Positions 49,285-58,821 are shown, numbered from the stretch's first letter. The stretch is DNA of 64,000 nucleotides from Phormidium tenue FACHB-1050 (GCF_014696925.1 NZ_JACJQY010000009.1:62001-126000); one strand, 5' to 3'. Program-made: numbers and translations. The notes: a model not told the origin generated them from the sequence alone.

Positions 49285-49970
49285 CTGTTGATTCTCAATT
49301 AGTGGAAAAGGGTTTAGGCACTAAATTTTCAGAAAAAGATAGATTGCAAGGAATTGCAGAAAAGTATAGATTGCAAGGATTTGAAGTTGTAATCGAGCCG
49401 TCTAAAACCTTGATTCCTTTTAACTTAGGAAATTATCGTCCAGATCTTATTGCAAGAAAGGGATCGGATGAAGGTTATATAATTGAATTTAAAAACTCAA
49501 TTGCTAAAATCTCAGTCGATCGCTATCGAGAAATTGCCGAAATAGTTGCTCAGCATCACGGTTGGAGATTTTTATTGATCACTGGAGAAGATGTCTCTTC
49601 GGAAGATCCCCAAAATGATAGTGAATTGATGACTTGGGAACAGATGTTGCAACGCCAAGAACAGGCTCAAAAGTTTTTAGCGATCGGAGAAATGGAAGTT
49701 GCCTTTTTGTATTTATGGGGAGTTTTGGAAGCTGCCATGCGTCGTCAAGCTAGGCAAGTTGCAATTCCGATAGAACGCTTTCCTGCTAACTCTTTGATTA
49801 ATCATTTGTATTCTCAAGGCGAGCTTTCGATGGAACATTTTGATCAAGTAAGAGTAATTCAAACTGTACGTGATCGCTTCATACATGGCTATCTAATGCC
49901 TAATCTTGATGAACCTACAAAACAATTGCAAGTGCTTGTTAATGAATTAATTGCAATGTGGAAGATCTAA
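49281..49970 (+). CDS. PD-(D/E)XK nuclease-like protein with C-terminal HEPN motif
   Basis: 229 residues, no membrane segment. The N-terminal half reads NYRPDLIARK (Pro54-Asp55) and GYIIEFKNS (Glu69-x-Lys71), a textbook PD-(D/E)XK spacing, in a core resembling REase-like domains of defence genes. The C-terminal half is all-helical and contains VRDRFIHGY, an R-x4-H motif (Arg197, His202) diagnostic of HEPN domains, many of which are RNases. The start overlaps the RusA-like gene by four bases. I infer a combined DNA/RNA-targeting accessory protein. Its last eight codons and stop are in the left arm of a perfect 27-bp palindrome. Confidence 0.7.
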   Translation: MTVDSQLVEKGLGTKFSEKDRLQGIAEKYRLQGFEVVIEPSKTLIPFNLGNYRPDLIARKGSDEGYIIEFKNSIAKISVDRYREIAEIVAQHHGWRFLLITGEDVSSEDPQNDSELMTWEQMLQRQEQAQKFLAIGEMEVAFLYLWGVLEAAMRRQARQVAIPIERFPANSLINHLYSQGELSMEHFDQVRVIQTVRDRFIHGYLMPNLDEPTKQLQVLVNELIAMWKI

Positions 49971-50009
49971 ATCTATGCTGACAGATTTAGATCTTCCACA
50001 TTGCAATTA
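49948..50009 (+). terminator. perfect 27-bp palindrome copying the end of a gene
   Basis: Arms 49948-49974 and 49983-50009 are exact reverse complements separated by 8 nt. The left arm is coding: it holds the final codons (LIAMWKI) and TAA of the nuclease-HEPN gene; the right arm repeats that coding DNA inverted. Confidence 0.88.
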
Positions 50010-50077
50010 GTGAAACGTCAGTCGGCAAAGGCTTAACTCATAGATTTAGTGGCAATAAAACTGAATCGCAACACTAA

Positions 50078-51412
50078 ATGAAGAATACTAAAAACAATAT
50101 GGCACAGAGTAAAATCGATGAATCTTTTCAGGAGATAAGATCACTAATTGATTTTTTGAAATCGAGAACTGAAGCTCCTACGGAAAAAATACTTTCACTA
50201 TATTTTGAACGTCACGAACTAGGCAGCTTGCACTTAGATTATGAAGAGGCTTCACGTTATCATAAGTGCCTAAGGAATCTAATAAAAAATTCAGTTAAAG
50301 ACAATGACTTAAGCCTAAAGAAGGTAGAAAATGCTTTTCAAGAGACTTTATTAAAAGCACTATGCGTGAATACTAGTTCTATTTCTGAAGATTTAAGAAT
50401 TAGTGAAATCCTACAAAATTTGAAGCAAAAAATTACTGCTAAACGAATTACATACCGTTGCTATATTCCAATATGCGGAATAAGTGAGAGAGGTCTACCT
50501 TTATCAATAGGACAAATTGAATTTATTGTTTTTGACGATCTTCTTGTCAATCATTTCCAAGAAATAGTGGCAAAACATCCAATTCAAAAAGAAGATAAAT
50601 GGAAAACGCTTAAAAATAATATTGATACGAGTTTCTATGAAAAAGTATTTAGTGTAGTCACTGTAGAAGCAAAAGATTATGAATCAGCACAAGTAATCGC
50701 AATCAAAAAAACACGAAAAATTCTAGACATACTTAATTTTTTTAGCGCATTAGTTCCATACAATCCTGATGCTTGGGCATACTTGTCGGGAGACTCAGGA
50801 TCACATTTGTTTGAAACAATTATACTAAATGAAGATGATGGAGTCAGTTTAAATATTGGTAGAAAGCGGCTCGGTTCGTTACAGAAACTTGAAATCCTAA
50901 GAATTATAGAATCAGATGAAAAAGACAATATTGGCTTTAGTCATATTAACAATCTTCTAAAGAAAAACAATCTAAATAAATTTGAACAAGCTTTGATTAC
51001 CGCTATACAGTGGATAGGAAGAGCCGTTATCGCTAATAGACGAGAGGATGCATTTCTCTTTTACGCTATTGCACTTGAAAGTATTGTATTAGTAGACAAC
51101 GAAAAAGCTGAGTTGAGTTATCGTTTGCGGATACGAATTGCTCATCTGATTACAAGTAACCCAAAGAATCGAAAAGAAGTAGTGAATGCTGTAAGAGAAC
51201 TTTACAATCTACGCTCAAAGCTCGTTCATGATGGAAAGTATGAGATAACTGACCTAGAGCTAAATTCTATGAAATTTATATCCATACGTTGTATTCAACG
51301 TTTATGTATTGACCCTAGATTCCAAAACATTACTTCTCCAGAAGATTTTTCTGACTGGTTAGAAGATCAGATTCTTGCTAATGTCATTGAGAAATCCGAT
51401 ATTACAGTGTGA
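50078..51412 (+). CDS. protein of unknown function with C-terminal Apea-like HEPN domain
   Basis: 444 residues, soluble, AT-rich compared with housekeeping neighbours. The N-terminal about 280 residues are not recognised. The C-terminal part (about 300-410) reads FYAIALESIVLVDNEKAELS, YRLRIRIAHLITS and LYNLRSKLVHDGKY; the R-x4-H motif (Arg379-His384) and preceding helix pattern fit Apea-like HEPN domains, suspected or proven RNases in defence proteins. A second ATG at 50099 gives MAQSKIDES and is an alternative start. It follows the nuclease-HEPN gene by 108 bp. A role in phage defence is inferred from domain and context only. Confidence 0.7.
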   Translation: MKNTKNNMAQSKIDESFQEIRSLIDFLKSRTEAPTEKILSLYFERHELGSLHLDYEEASRYHKCLRNLIKNSVKDNDLSLKKVENAFQETLLKALCVNTSSISEDLRISEILQNLKQKITAKRITYRCYIPICGISERGLPLSIGQIEFIVFDDLLVNHFQEIVAKHPIQKEDKWKTLKNNIDTSFYEKVFSVVTVEAKDYESAQVIAIKKTRKILDILNFFSALVPYNPDAWAYLSGDSGSHLFETIILNEDDGVSLNIGRKRLGSLQKLEILRIIESDEKDNIGFSHINNLLKKNNLNKFEQALITAIQWIGRAVIANRREDAFLFYAIALESIVLVDNEKAELSYRLRIRIAHLITSNPKNRKEVVNAVRELYNLRSKLVHDGKYEITDLELNSMKFISIRCIQRLCIDPRFQNITSPEDFSDWLEDQILANVIEKSDITV

Positions 51413-51461
51413 TCACCGATCTTGTGGTGCGATCGCTGATTTTCTTTGAAAGATTAATGGC

Positions 51462-51476
51462 TATATAATTTATATA
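51462..51476. promoter_or_regulatory. candidate promoter/operator of the RelE-type toxin pair
   Basis: Perfect inverted repeat TATATAA-T-TTATATA that contains TATAAT, 28 bp before the GTG start of the upstream gene; plausible overlap of a -10 box with an autoregulatory site. Confidence 0.4.
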
Positions 51477-51504
51477 TGGATGTATAGAGAAGGAAACAAA
51501 TATT

Positions 51505-51732
51505 GTGAGCCAAGCAGAAATTACAGAATCTTTGCTAACTAGCAAAGGCTTTTATAGCCTATTTCAAACCTTACCATTAGAAATCCGACAAGGCTTTCTA
51601 CAGCTTTTATTTCAAAATAATTCCGCCGAATTAGAGGACTCTATCCTATATTTAGCTTGTGAAAACTCCCGCAATGAAGGCTTTTTATCTGAGTTAGAGT
51701 CACAATCTCTCTTGGAGAGTTTGCCTCAATGA
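51505..51732 (+). CDS. putative antitoxin paired with RelE-type toxin
   Basis: 75 residues starting at GTG 51505 with AGAAGGAAA upstream. MSQAEITESLLTSKGFYSLF is followed by acidic helices; no DNA-binding motif is recognised. Small size, acidity and a 4-nt ATGA overlap with the downstream toxin gene support an antitoxin role. Confidence 0.65.
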   Translation: MSQAEITESLLTSKGFYSLFQTLPLEIRQGFLQLLFQNNSAELEDSILYLACENSRNEGFLSELESQSLLESLPQ

Positions 51733-51998
51733 AATATCAAATCGCTAAACGCTTCAAAAAAGATTTAGACAAAATCAATGATCGCAAAATTCTTGCAAAA
51801 GTTAGAAAATGTATTGAATCAATTGCAACTTCTCAAACACTGTCCGAAATTCCCGATCTTGAGCCACTAAAAGGATTTTCGGGATACTATCGCATTAGGT
51901 TCGATTATAGCTATCGTATTGGAATTTTCTGGGATGGAGAAGTTATTGAAATCCTCAAAATAGAGAGTCGCGAAGGATTCTACAAAAATTTTCCTTAG
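51729..51998 (+). CDS. RelE/ParE superfamily toxin
   Basis: 89 residues. MKYQIAKRFKKDLDKINDRK, PLKGFSGYYRIRFDYSYRIG and ILKIESREGFYKNFP give the RelE/ParE fold: two helices, then the strand with the basic YRIRFDYSYRI patch. RelE-type toxins cut mRNA on the ribosome; ParE-types inhibit gyrase, and sequence alone does not decide. Translation is coupled to the upstream gene through a 4-nt overlap. Confidence 0.85.
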   Translation: MKYQIAKRFKKDLDKINDRKILAKVRKCIESIATSQTLSEIPDLEPLKGFSGYYRIRFDYSYRIGIFWDGEVIEILKIESREGFYKNFP

Positions 51999-52091
51999 AT
52001 CGCTTAGAGTACTTTAATGCAATGTTCTAATACTAAATGTTTGAGTGCGTTACGCTACGCAAACACACCCTACTTAATTTCAAATTATCGC

Positions 52092-55000
52092 TCACAGATA
52101 TTTTTGAATCATCTCTGTTAGAAGACTTAATCTCACAGGTTTGCTGAGATACTCATCAGCACCAGCTTTTAAGCAACGCTCATGATCATCTTTCATTGCT
52201 AAGGCAGTCAAAGCAATAATGGGAATATCCCCAATCCCCAAGTCTTGACGAATCCGCTTGGTCGCTTCGATACCATCCATAATTGGCATTTGAATATCCA
52301 TTAAGATGACATTAGGGCGGAGTGATTGAACCAAAGCGATCGCCTCTTGACCATTTTCGGCGAAAGCTAGACGGTAGCCTTTTGCCTCAAGATATGTTGA
52401 GATGGTCATCACATTTGCTGCATCATCCTCAACCAGTAGAATTAAGGGAGCAGAGAGTTGATCTGTTTGATCTGATTGGGAATGCAGTTCCTCCACTGAA
52501 GAAGGGATTTCGGTCAGCCAAGGTAGATTGATGATAAAAGAACTACCAGCACCAACTTCACTATTAACCTGCACAAAGCCTTTGTGAAGTTCTACAATTT
52601 TTTTAACCAGAGCCAAGCCTAAACCCGTCCCTTCGTACCTGCGATTGAGCGCACTGTCTATTTGGGTAAAGGGTTGGAAGATTTTATCGAGATTTTCAGG
52701 TAAAATGCCGATGCCAGTATCTTTGATGGTAATGCGAAGGAAGCCTTGAGGACAATTCATTGTTGGATCGGGTAAGGATTGCCCATCGATACAGAGAGAA
52801 ACCTGTCCACCATCTGGCGTAAATTTGACAGCATTGCTCAACAGATTGATAAGGACTTGCTTGATCCGATTGGTATCCATCAGCAGAGATGGCAGTTGAT
52901 TGGGAAGACTAGTTTGAAACTGAATCCGTTTTTTCTGCGCCTGTGGTTGAAGCATTTGCAAACTGGCATAACAAAGCTGGACAATATTTGTAGGTGCTAG
53001 GGTAAGTTCGAGTTTGTCTGCTGTAATTTTGGAAAGATCAAGGATATCGTTGATCAGAGTGAGTAGGTGAGTACCACTCTGATTAATCGTGTTCAGAGCT
53101 TTAAGCTGCTTAGGATTAATATCTCCAAAAATTTCTTCTTGTAAACCCTCTGTCATTCCCAAAATGGCATTGAGGGGCGTACGGAGTTCATGGCTCATGG
53201 TAGCGAGAAACTCATCCTTCAGGCGGGTGGCGCGAATCAGTTCTGCATTGGTGCGTTCAAGGTATTCTTCATGGTTTTTGCGATCGCTAATATCTTGGGC
53301 TTGGGAAAAGGCAAATCCTTGCCCTTCGGATTCTAGATAATTACTCGTAATTTCCACAGGGAAAATTTTGCCGTCTTTGTGTTGGTGATAGGTTTCAAAT
53401 CTCACATATTTTTTTTGAGTTAGATCTTGCCAGTAACGCGACCATTCTTGGGGTTGGAGGTACGCATCAATATCCCAAATATAACGCCCCTGTAATTCAT
53501 CTTGACCATAACCAAGGCTAGAGCAAGCAGCTTCGTTAGTATCCCAAAATGAACCATCCTCGCGAATCCAGAAAATTCCCATGGCGGTTTTATTGACAGC
53601 AAATTGCGTCAGCTTTAGAGATTTTTCGGCTTTTTTCAATTCGCTGATATCGCGCATGATGGTCGAGAAATGTTTGACTTCTCCCGCTGCATTCTTATGG
53701 GCGATAATCACTTGAGAAACTGGAATTTCTTGCCCCTTATCGTCTAGGAGAGCCAGTTCTCCTGTCCAACTTCCTTGCGCGATCGCAGTTGGCAAAGCTT
53801 GATTTAAGATGATTTCATTAGCCCAGTTAGGATGACATTCTGAAATATCTTTGTGAACGGTTAAGTCGTGACGCAATGTTCGGAGTGGCTTATTGTGCCA
53901 GATAATTTCTCCCTTAGCATTGGCTACGCCTATATAATCGGGCGTTGTTTCGAGAACATCTATGAGTCTTTGTTGTTCAGCTTCAAGTTGTTTTAGTTCC
54001 ACTAAAGACTGTTCTAACTGCTCGGCATAACCCTGAGATTGCTGATAGAGTCGAGCATTTTCCAACGAGATCGCGGCTTGAGTACAAAGGAAGTTAAGAA
54101 TGAGAATGCGATCTTTGGTAAAAACCCCTTGAGTTGATCGATTGCTGACGTACATAATACCCACCACCTGCCCTTGGTGCAGTAATGGTAGACAGAGGAT
54201 ACTTTGGGGTCGCTGCTGTTCGAGATATGGATCGATAATCGGCAGATCAGTATTCAGGTTATCAATCACCAAGACTTCTTGGGTATTTTTGACATACTGA
54301 ATCAACTTAACAGGTAAATTGTGATCCTTTTCAAGGAGAGTGTTGCCTAGAGCAATACTATTTGGTGTAGCGATCGCTCGTACTTGCCATTCTTTAGAGA
54401 GATTAGGAAGTACTAACGCACAGCGATCGCCCCCTGAATTTTGCAAAATAATCTGAGTCAGTTGATGTAGTAGCTCATCTAAGTGAATCGTACTAGAGAG
54501 AGCTTGGGACGCTTTGAGAATACTGGCAAAATCAATGCTTTGGTTAAGAATACTATAGTTTTTGCCCGTGCTAGAATGCTCCGATATTGTGGGCGCAGCA
54601 ACAGCCATCAGCATATTTAATACTTCCCCTGAAACCGCTGATGGTTGCAAAATGGAGCCTAGAAGTTCGGGATAGCGCTGCTCTAAATCATCAGTTTTAG
54701 CTTTTGCACCCCAGCGATAATAGCAGTAATAAGCTTCTTGCATATAGCTTGCGGCGATCTTTTCTTTGCCTGAGTCGAGATAGAATTTAGCAGCAAGTTC
54801 ATTCGCGATCGCTTCTTCTTGAATATAGCCGTTGTTCCTTGCACCAGCGATCGCCAAGTCATAAAGTTCCATCGCTTGATAACGCTTACTTAAAATGCGA
54901 TGTCGTTCCGCCTCCACCAAATCGTACTTATGTTGAAAGGTTACAGGCGCAGCATCAACTCTCACCTTGAGCCAAGCTTGGTTGCGATCAACAAGATCCA

Positions 55001-58000
55001 GCACAGTCGTGAGATCTGATTGAGCATGGCTCGGATATTGAGCAAGTTCAGCCAAAGACTGCACAAAATTATGCATGGGAATTGTAAATACCCCTGGAAT
55101 TGCAAAGGTATGTTGACCGCATTGGGCGGCAAACCCTGCGCTTTGTTCGTAACGTCCAAATAGATAGTTTATGAAGCTTTTGGCAAGATAAAAGCAAACC
55201 AAAGTATTGTGGACATTGCCCGCTTCTAATTCTGGCTGACTCTCTTCCTCGTTGAAATAGGCTCCCCTTAAATAGAACACTTGATCGGTGAAGGGTTGGC
55301 GCAGATTATAGACCATTTGTCGCCAGACACAAGCAAATTCCCGTGAGAAGGACTGCTTTAGATAACGATCAATAAAAGCGATCGCTCGCTCCTGTTCTTG
55401 AGCAACTGTATCCAGCTTTTCCCCAGCCCAAATCGGGTAATGACAGTAATGCATGGCAGCATAGCTGGCATATTCGAGATCTCCTGTATCTAAACCGCTA
55501 TACATCAATTCCCGCAAGGGATTTAGAGTATTGCGGAGAGGTTCGCGATAGGCAAGAATATGGGCATTGTAGAGTACTCCTAACTTAGTTCTAAGGGTTG
55601 GAGTATTCAGTTTTTCTTTCAGATATAAACTCAGTTCCCCCGCTCGATATCCCAAAAGAATTTTGCCCTGTGCGCCTGTTACCAACCACCCATAGGCGGC
55701 ATAGGCATAGGGAGAGAGCTTGGAATTACCATAGGCTAACGATAGCTTCAACATCGTTACCACAACTTGAGGAAAGAGGTTTGTTGCAATAAAGACGGGA
55801 GGAATAATCGTCATCAACACACTCATTGATCGGAGAATCAGAGGATCGCTCATGGTAGCGATCGCTTCTAGTTCTTCTTGTTTAGGTAAAACGATCTCCT
55901 CTTCGGCGGTTTTGGCATCTAAAATCTCAACTCCCAAACTCTCCAAAATGCCACATCCCAATTCAACCGCCTCCAACATTCGCCCACGAGCAATTTCAAT
56001 TAATACTTGAACTTCAAGGATTTTAGCCCGTTCAAGGGGGGAACTCACATTCGCTAAGGTTTGCTCTCCGATCGTCCATGACTGTTCATAATCACCATTG
56101 AGATAGGCGACCTCCATCCTTGCAATGGCAAGATCTAATCGGCGATCGCTGTCATCACCCCAAGGAACATCAGGAAGCAAACTCCAAGCAATTTCAAAAT
56201 ATTTAATTGCCGCTCCATAGGCGACAGACTTACGCGACTTTTCTCCAGCTTGCATATTCAAAACTAAGACTGTTTGCCGTTCTGTCTCAGTTTCGATTAA
56301 ATGCCGCCCATGATTAAACTGACTTGTCAACACAAAAAGTTGGAGATCTCGATCTTCTTCAGTAGTTTGCTGAAGTAGTAATCGCCCAATTTTCAAGTGA
56401 AACTTTGACTTATCATGCTCAGCAATCAGATTATATGCAGCTTGTTGAACGCGATCGTGCAGAAATCGATAATGGAGGATTTCGGTCGGTTCCAGTTGTT
56501 GTGCTTCTGACTCTCCCAATCCTCCCAAATAGAACTTATAAAGAATGCTTTGCGGGAGAATCAATCCATCCTGCAAGGCTTGCCATAGTGATGTCGCTAC
56601 TTCCGTTTGAGATTGCTCCGCAACAATTGCCAACGTAGTTAGATCAAATTGCGCTCCAATACAGGCCGCCAGCTTTAACATCTCTTTGGTCGATTCTGGC
56701 AATTTTTGTAACTGCAAAGCCATAAACTCGACCACATCATCGGTCAAAGCCGATTCTCGGACTTTTGCCATATCGCATTGCCAGTGATCAGCATCGTGGT
56801 CAAATGTAATCAGTTGCTCTTGATACAAGGTCTTTAGGAACTGGGTAGCGAAGAAGGGATTACCTTGAGTCTTTTGCATCACCAGATCCGAGAGGGGATG
56901 TGCTAAAGATTCTGCCACATGCAGCGTATCGGCAATCAGGTGGTTGAGACTAGCAAAGCTGAGGGGTTGGAGCGTAATCGTATGGATGGGAACCTCGACT
57001 TTTTGCATCTCATCAAGGCTTAACATCAGAGGATGAGCAGGAGAAACTTCATTATCACGATAGGCTCCCAGCAATAGCAAATAGCCTGTCTGCACATCAG
57101 CCATTAGCAAATGAATTAAGTTTAATGATGCCGAATCCGCCCATTGCAAGTCATCGACAAAGATTACCAATGGATGCTCGGCGGTGGTAAATACTTGAAT
57201 AAACCGTTGGAACAGGATGTTAAACCGATTTTGAGCAGCAGTTCCCGATAGTTCTGGTGCGGAAGACTGAGCACCAATGATGCGTTCTAAAGCGGGAATC
57301 AGTTCAACAATAACTTGAGCATTTTCTCCTAAGGCTTCTAAAATCTGTGTCTTCCAAGTTTGTAGTTGTGTATCACTTTCACTGAGTAGTTGCCCAACTA
57401 AGTCGCGAAAGGCTTGCACAAAAGCTGAAAAGGGAATACTGCGATTAAACTGATCGAACTTGCCTTTGATAAAGTAGCCCCGTTGTCGTGCGATCGGTTT
57501 ATGTACCTCATTGACTACGGCAGTTTTACCCACCCCTGAATAACCCGCCACCAGCATCAGTTCCGATGTCCCCTGAGATACTCGATCAAAGGCTGTTAGC
57601 AAGGTGTGAACTTCAGTCTCTCGTCCGTAAAGTTTTTCTGGAATCAGGAAGCGATCGCTTAAATCTCTCTGACCTAATCCAAATTCAACAACTGTGCCTG
57701 TTTCCTGCCATTGAACTAAGCATAGTTCCAAATCATGCTTGAGAATAATTGCACTTTGATAACGATCTTCAGCATTCTTAGCCATCAATTTTGCCACGAT
57801 CGCCGCAACCATCATAGGAACGCTAGGATTGACCTCATTCACAGACACAGGGATTTGAGCTATATGGCTATGGAGTAATTCCAGTGGATCTTCACTAGTA
57901 AATGGAAGTCTTCCAGTTAGCAATTGATATAGTGTCACCCCCAGAGCATAAAAATCAGCCCGATAGTCAAGCCCCCTGTTCATCCGCCCCGTTTGTTCTG

Positions 58001-58574
58001 GAGCCAGATAAGCCAGAGTTCCTTCTAGGTGTTTCGGACTTTGGAGTACTTGGGTCTCTTTTGGCAGTAGTGAAGCAAGGCTAAAGTCGATCAGCCTGAC
58101 CTGTTTGGATTCTGGATGAATCAGAATATTGGCAGGTTTGATATCTTTGTGAATCACCCGATGTTGATAAAGTTCGTGGCAAATATCAGCAAGTTGAATG
58201 GCAATATCAAGGATTTCCCTGATGGTAAGAGAATGATTTTGATAGTATTGACTTAAAGAAATCCCCCCAAAGTCCTCCATAACTAATGCATAGCTATTGC
58301 CACAATATAGGAGTTGCAGATGCCGAATAAAGCCTTCAATAGGTAAGTCCTTCGCGACCATGTATTGATTGCGAAACTGCACTAACTCGCGAAATGAGGG
58401 ATATTCCTGAGCTAAGATTTTGATGACTACAGGTTGCTGTGTAACACTCTCTACAGCACGATAGACTATGGTTCGGGAACCCTGATAAACAAGCTCAACA
58501 AAGGTATATTTAGAGAGTTGTTGTTTTGCTTGAGCTAGTTGATTGGCAAAGCGACTCATAGGGTCAACAGGCAA
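52092..58574 (-). CDS. giant Ser/Thr kinase-ATPase-GAF-PAS-histidine kinase-receiver hybrid
   Basis: 2160 residues. Order: Ser/Thr kinase-like domain (about 22-285) with HKDIKPANIL and APEQTGRMNRGLDYRADFYA; an AAA/STAND-type ATPase (about 315-620) with P-loop GYSGVGKT and LVIFVDDLQWAD; a long helical TPR-like region (to about 1290); GAF (about 1330-1500); coiled coil; two PAS units (about 1510-1760); HisKA with His1795 in TMSHELRTPLNAILG; HATPase with DTGIGILPENLDKIFQPF; receiver with Asp2093 in LMDIQMPIMDG. This order is typical of the large cyanobacterial multisensor kinases. The kinase metal-binding motif reads DFS, not DFG, and the glycine loop is poor, so that domain may be weak or a scaffold. 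A palindrome-rich spacer separates it from SMI1. Confidence 0.93.
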   Translation of the reverse strand: MPVDPMSRFANQLAQAKQQLSKYTFVELVYQGSRTIVYRAVESVTQQPVVIKILAQEYPSFRELVQFRNQYMVAKDLPIEGFIRHLQLLYCGNSYALVMEDFGGISLSQYYQNHSLTIREILDIAIQLADICHELYQHRVIHKDIKPANILIHPESKQVRLIDFSLASLLPKETQVLQSPKHLEGTLAYLAPEQTGRMNRGLDYRADFYALGVTLYQLLTGRLPFTSEDPLELLHSHIAQIPVSVNEVNPSVPMMVAAIVAKLMAKNAEDRYQSAIILKHDLELCLVQWQETGTVVEFGLGQRDLSDRFLIPEKLYGRETEVHTLLTAFDRVSQGTSELMLVAGYSGVGKTAVVNEVHKPIARQRGYFIKGKFDQFNRSIPFSAFVQAFRDLVGQLLSESDTQLQTWKTQILEALGENAQVIVELIPALERIIGAQSSAPELSGTAAQNRFNILFQRFIQVFTTAEHPLVIFVDDLQWADSASLNLIHLLMADVQTGYLLLLGAYRDNEVSPAHPLMLSLDEMQKVEVPIHTITLQPLSFASLNHLIADTLHVAESLAHPLSDLVMQKTQGNPFFATQFLKTLYQEQLITFDHDADHWQCDMAKVRESALTDDVVEFMALQLQKLPESTKEMLKLAACIGAQFDLTTLAIVAEQSQTEVATSLWQALQDGLILPQSILYKFYLGGLGESEAQQLEPTEILHYRFLHDRVQQAAYNLIAEHDKSKFHLKIGRLLLQQTTEEDRDLQLFVLTSQFNHGRHLIETETERQTVLVLNMQAGEKSRKSVAYGAAIKYFEIAWSLLPDVPWGDDSDRRLDLAIARMEVAYLNGDYEQSWTIGEQTLANVSSPLERAKILEVQVLIEIARGRMLEAVELGCGILESLGVEILDAKTAEEEIVLPKQEELEAIATMSDPLILRSMSVLMTIIPPVFIATNLFPQVVVTMLKLSLAYGNSKLSPYAYAAYGWLVTGAQGKILLGYRAGELSLYLKEKLNTPTLRTKLGVLYNAHILAYREPLRNTLNPLRELMYSGLDTGDLEYASYAAMHYCHYPIWAGEKLDTVAQEQERAIAFIDRYLKQSFSREFACVWRQMVYNLRQPFTDQVFYLRGAYFNEEESQPELEAGNVHNTLVCFYLAKSFINYLFGRYEQSAGFAAQCGQHTFAIPGVFTIPMHNFVQSLAELAQYPSHAQSDLTTVLDLVDRNQAWLKVRVDAAPVTFQHKYDLVEAERHRILSKRYQAMELYDLAIAGARNNGYIQEEAIANELAAKFYLDSGKEKIAASYMQEAYYCYYRWGAKAKTDDLEQRYPELLGSILQPSAVSGEVLNMLMAVAAPTISEHSSTGKNYSILNQSIDFASILKASQALSSTIHLDELLHQLTQIILQNSGGDRCALVLPNLSKEWQVRAIATPNSIALGNTLLEKDHNLPVKLIQYVKNTQEVLVIDNLNTDLPIIDPYLEQQRPQSILCLPLLHQGQVVGIMYVSNRSTQGVFTKDRILILNFLCTQAAISLENARLYQQSQGYAEQLEQSLVELKQLEAEQQRLIDVLETTPDYIGVANAKGEIIWHNKPLRTLRHDLTVHKDISECHPNWANEIILNQALPTAIAQGSWTGELALLDDKGQEIPVSQVIIAHKNAAGEVKHFSTIMRDISELKKAEKSLKLTQFAVNKTAMGIFWIREDGSFWDTNEAACSSLGYGQDELQGRYIWDIDAYLQPQEWSRYWQDLTQKKYVRFETYHQHKDGKIFPVEITSNYLESEGQGFAFSQAQDISDRKNHEEYLERTNAELIRATRLKDEFLATMSHELRTPLNAILGMTEGLQEEIFGDINPKQLKALNTINQSGTHLLTLINDILDLSKITADKLELTLAPTNIVQLCYASLQMLQPQAQKKRIQFQTSLPNQLPSLLMDTNRIKQVLINLLSNAVKFTPDGGQVSLCIDGQSLPDPTMNCPQGFLRITIKDTGIGILPENLDKIFQPFTQIDSALNRRYEGTGLGLALVKKIVELHKGFVQVNSEVGAGSSFIINLPWLTEIPSSVEELHSQSDQTDQLSAPLILLVEDDAANVMTISTYLEAKGYRLAFAENGQEAIALVQSLRPNVILMDIQMPIMDGIEATKRIRQDLGIGDIPIIALTALAMKDDHERCLKAGADEYLSKPVRLSLLTEMIQKYL

Positions 58575-58594
58575 TTAGACTTAGCAATTCATTA

Positions 58595-58686
58595 TATAGC
58601 AGTCACCTGTATCAGGACAAATCAAAAAAAATAGTAGGAGGCGGCGCGAAGCGCCGCCTCCTACTATTTGGTTTTATGTCCTAATA
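58595..58686. repeat. GGCGGCGC-core palindromic element, left end intact
   Basis: Starts TATAGCAGTCACCTGTATC and holds a perfect 19-bp stem (58629-58647 / 58651-58669) around GAA with arm AAATAGTAGGA. The right end is cut at GTCCTAATACC, where the TAATACCAA-type element begins. Confidence 0.8.
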
Positions 58687-58790
58687 CCAATTCACGAAAG
58701 TGTGACAACACTTTTGTGAATTAAGAACCAAACCCAGTAAGGGTTTTAAAAGCACAAAATGACTACATCATTTTGTGCTTTGATATAATG
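58682..58790. repeat. TAATACCAA-type two-hairpin element
   Basis: Begins TAATACCAATTCACG, with hairpins 58689-58703/58708-58722 (one mismatch) and 58749-58762/58769-58782, separated by AAACCCAGTAAGGGTTTT. It appears inserted into, or recombined with, the right end of the preceding element. Confidence 0.75.
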
Positions 58791-58821
58791 AACAAGAAAC
58801 ACTAGAAATTTTAAGTATAGT

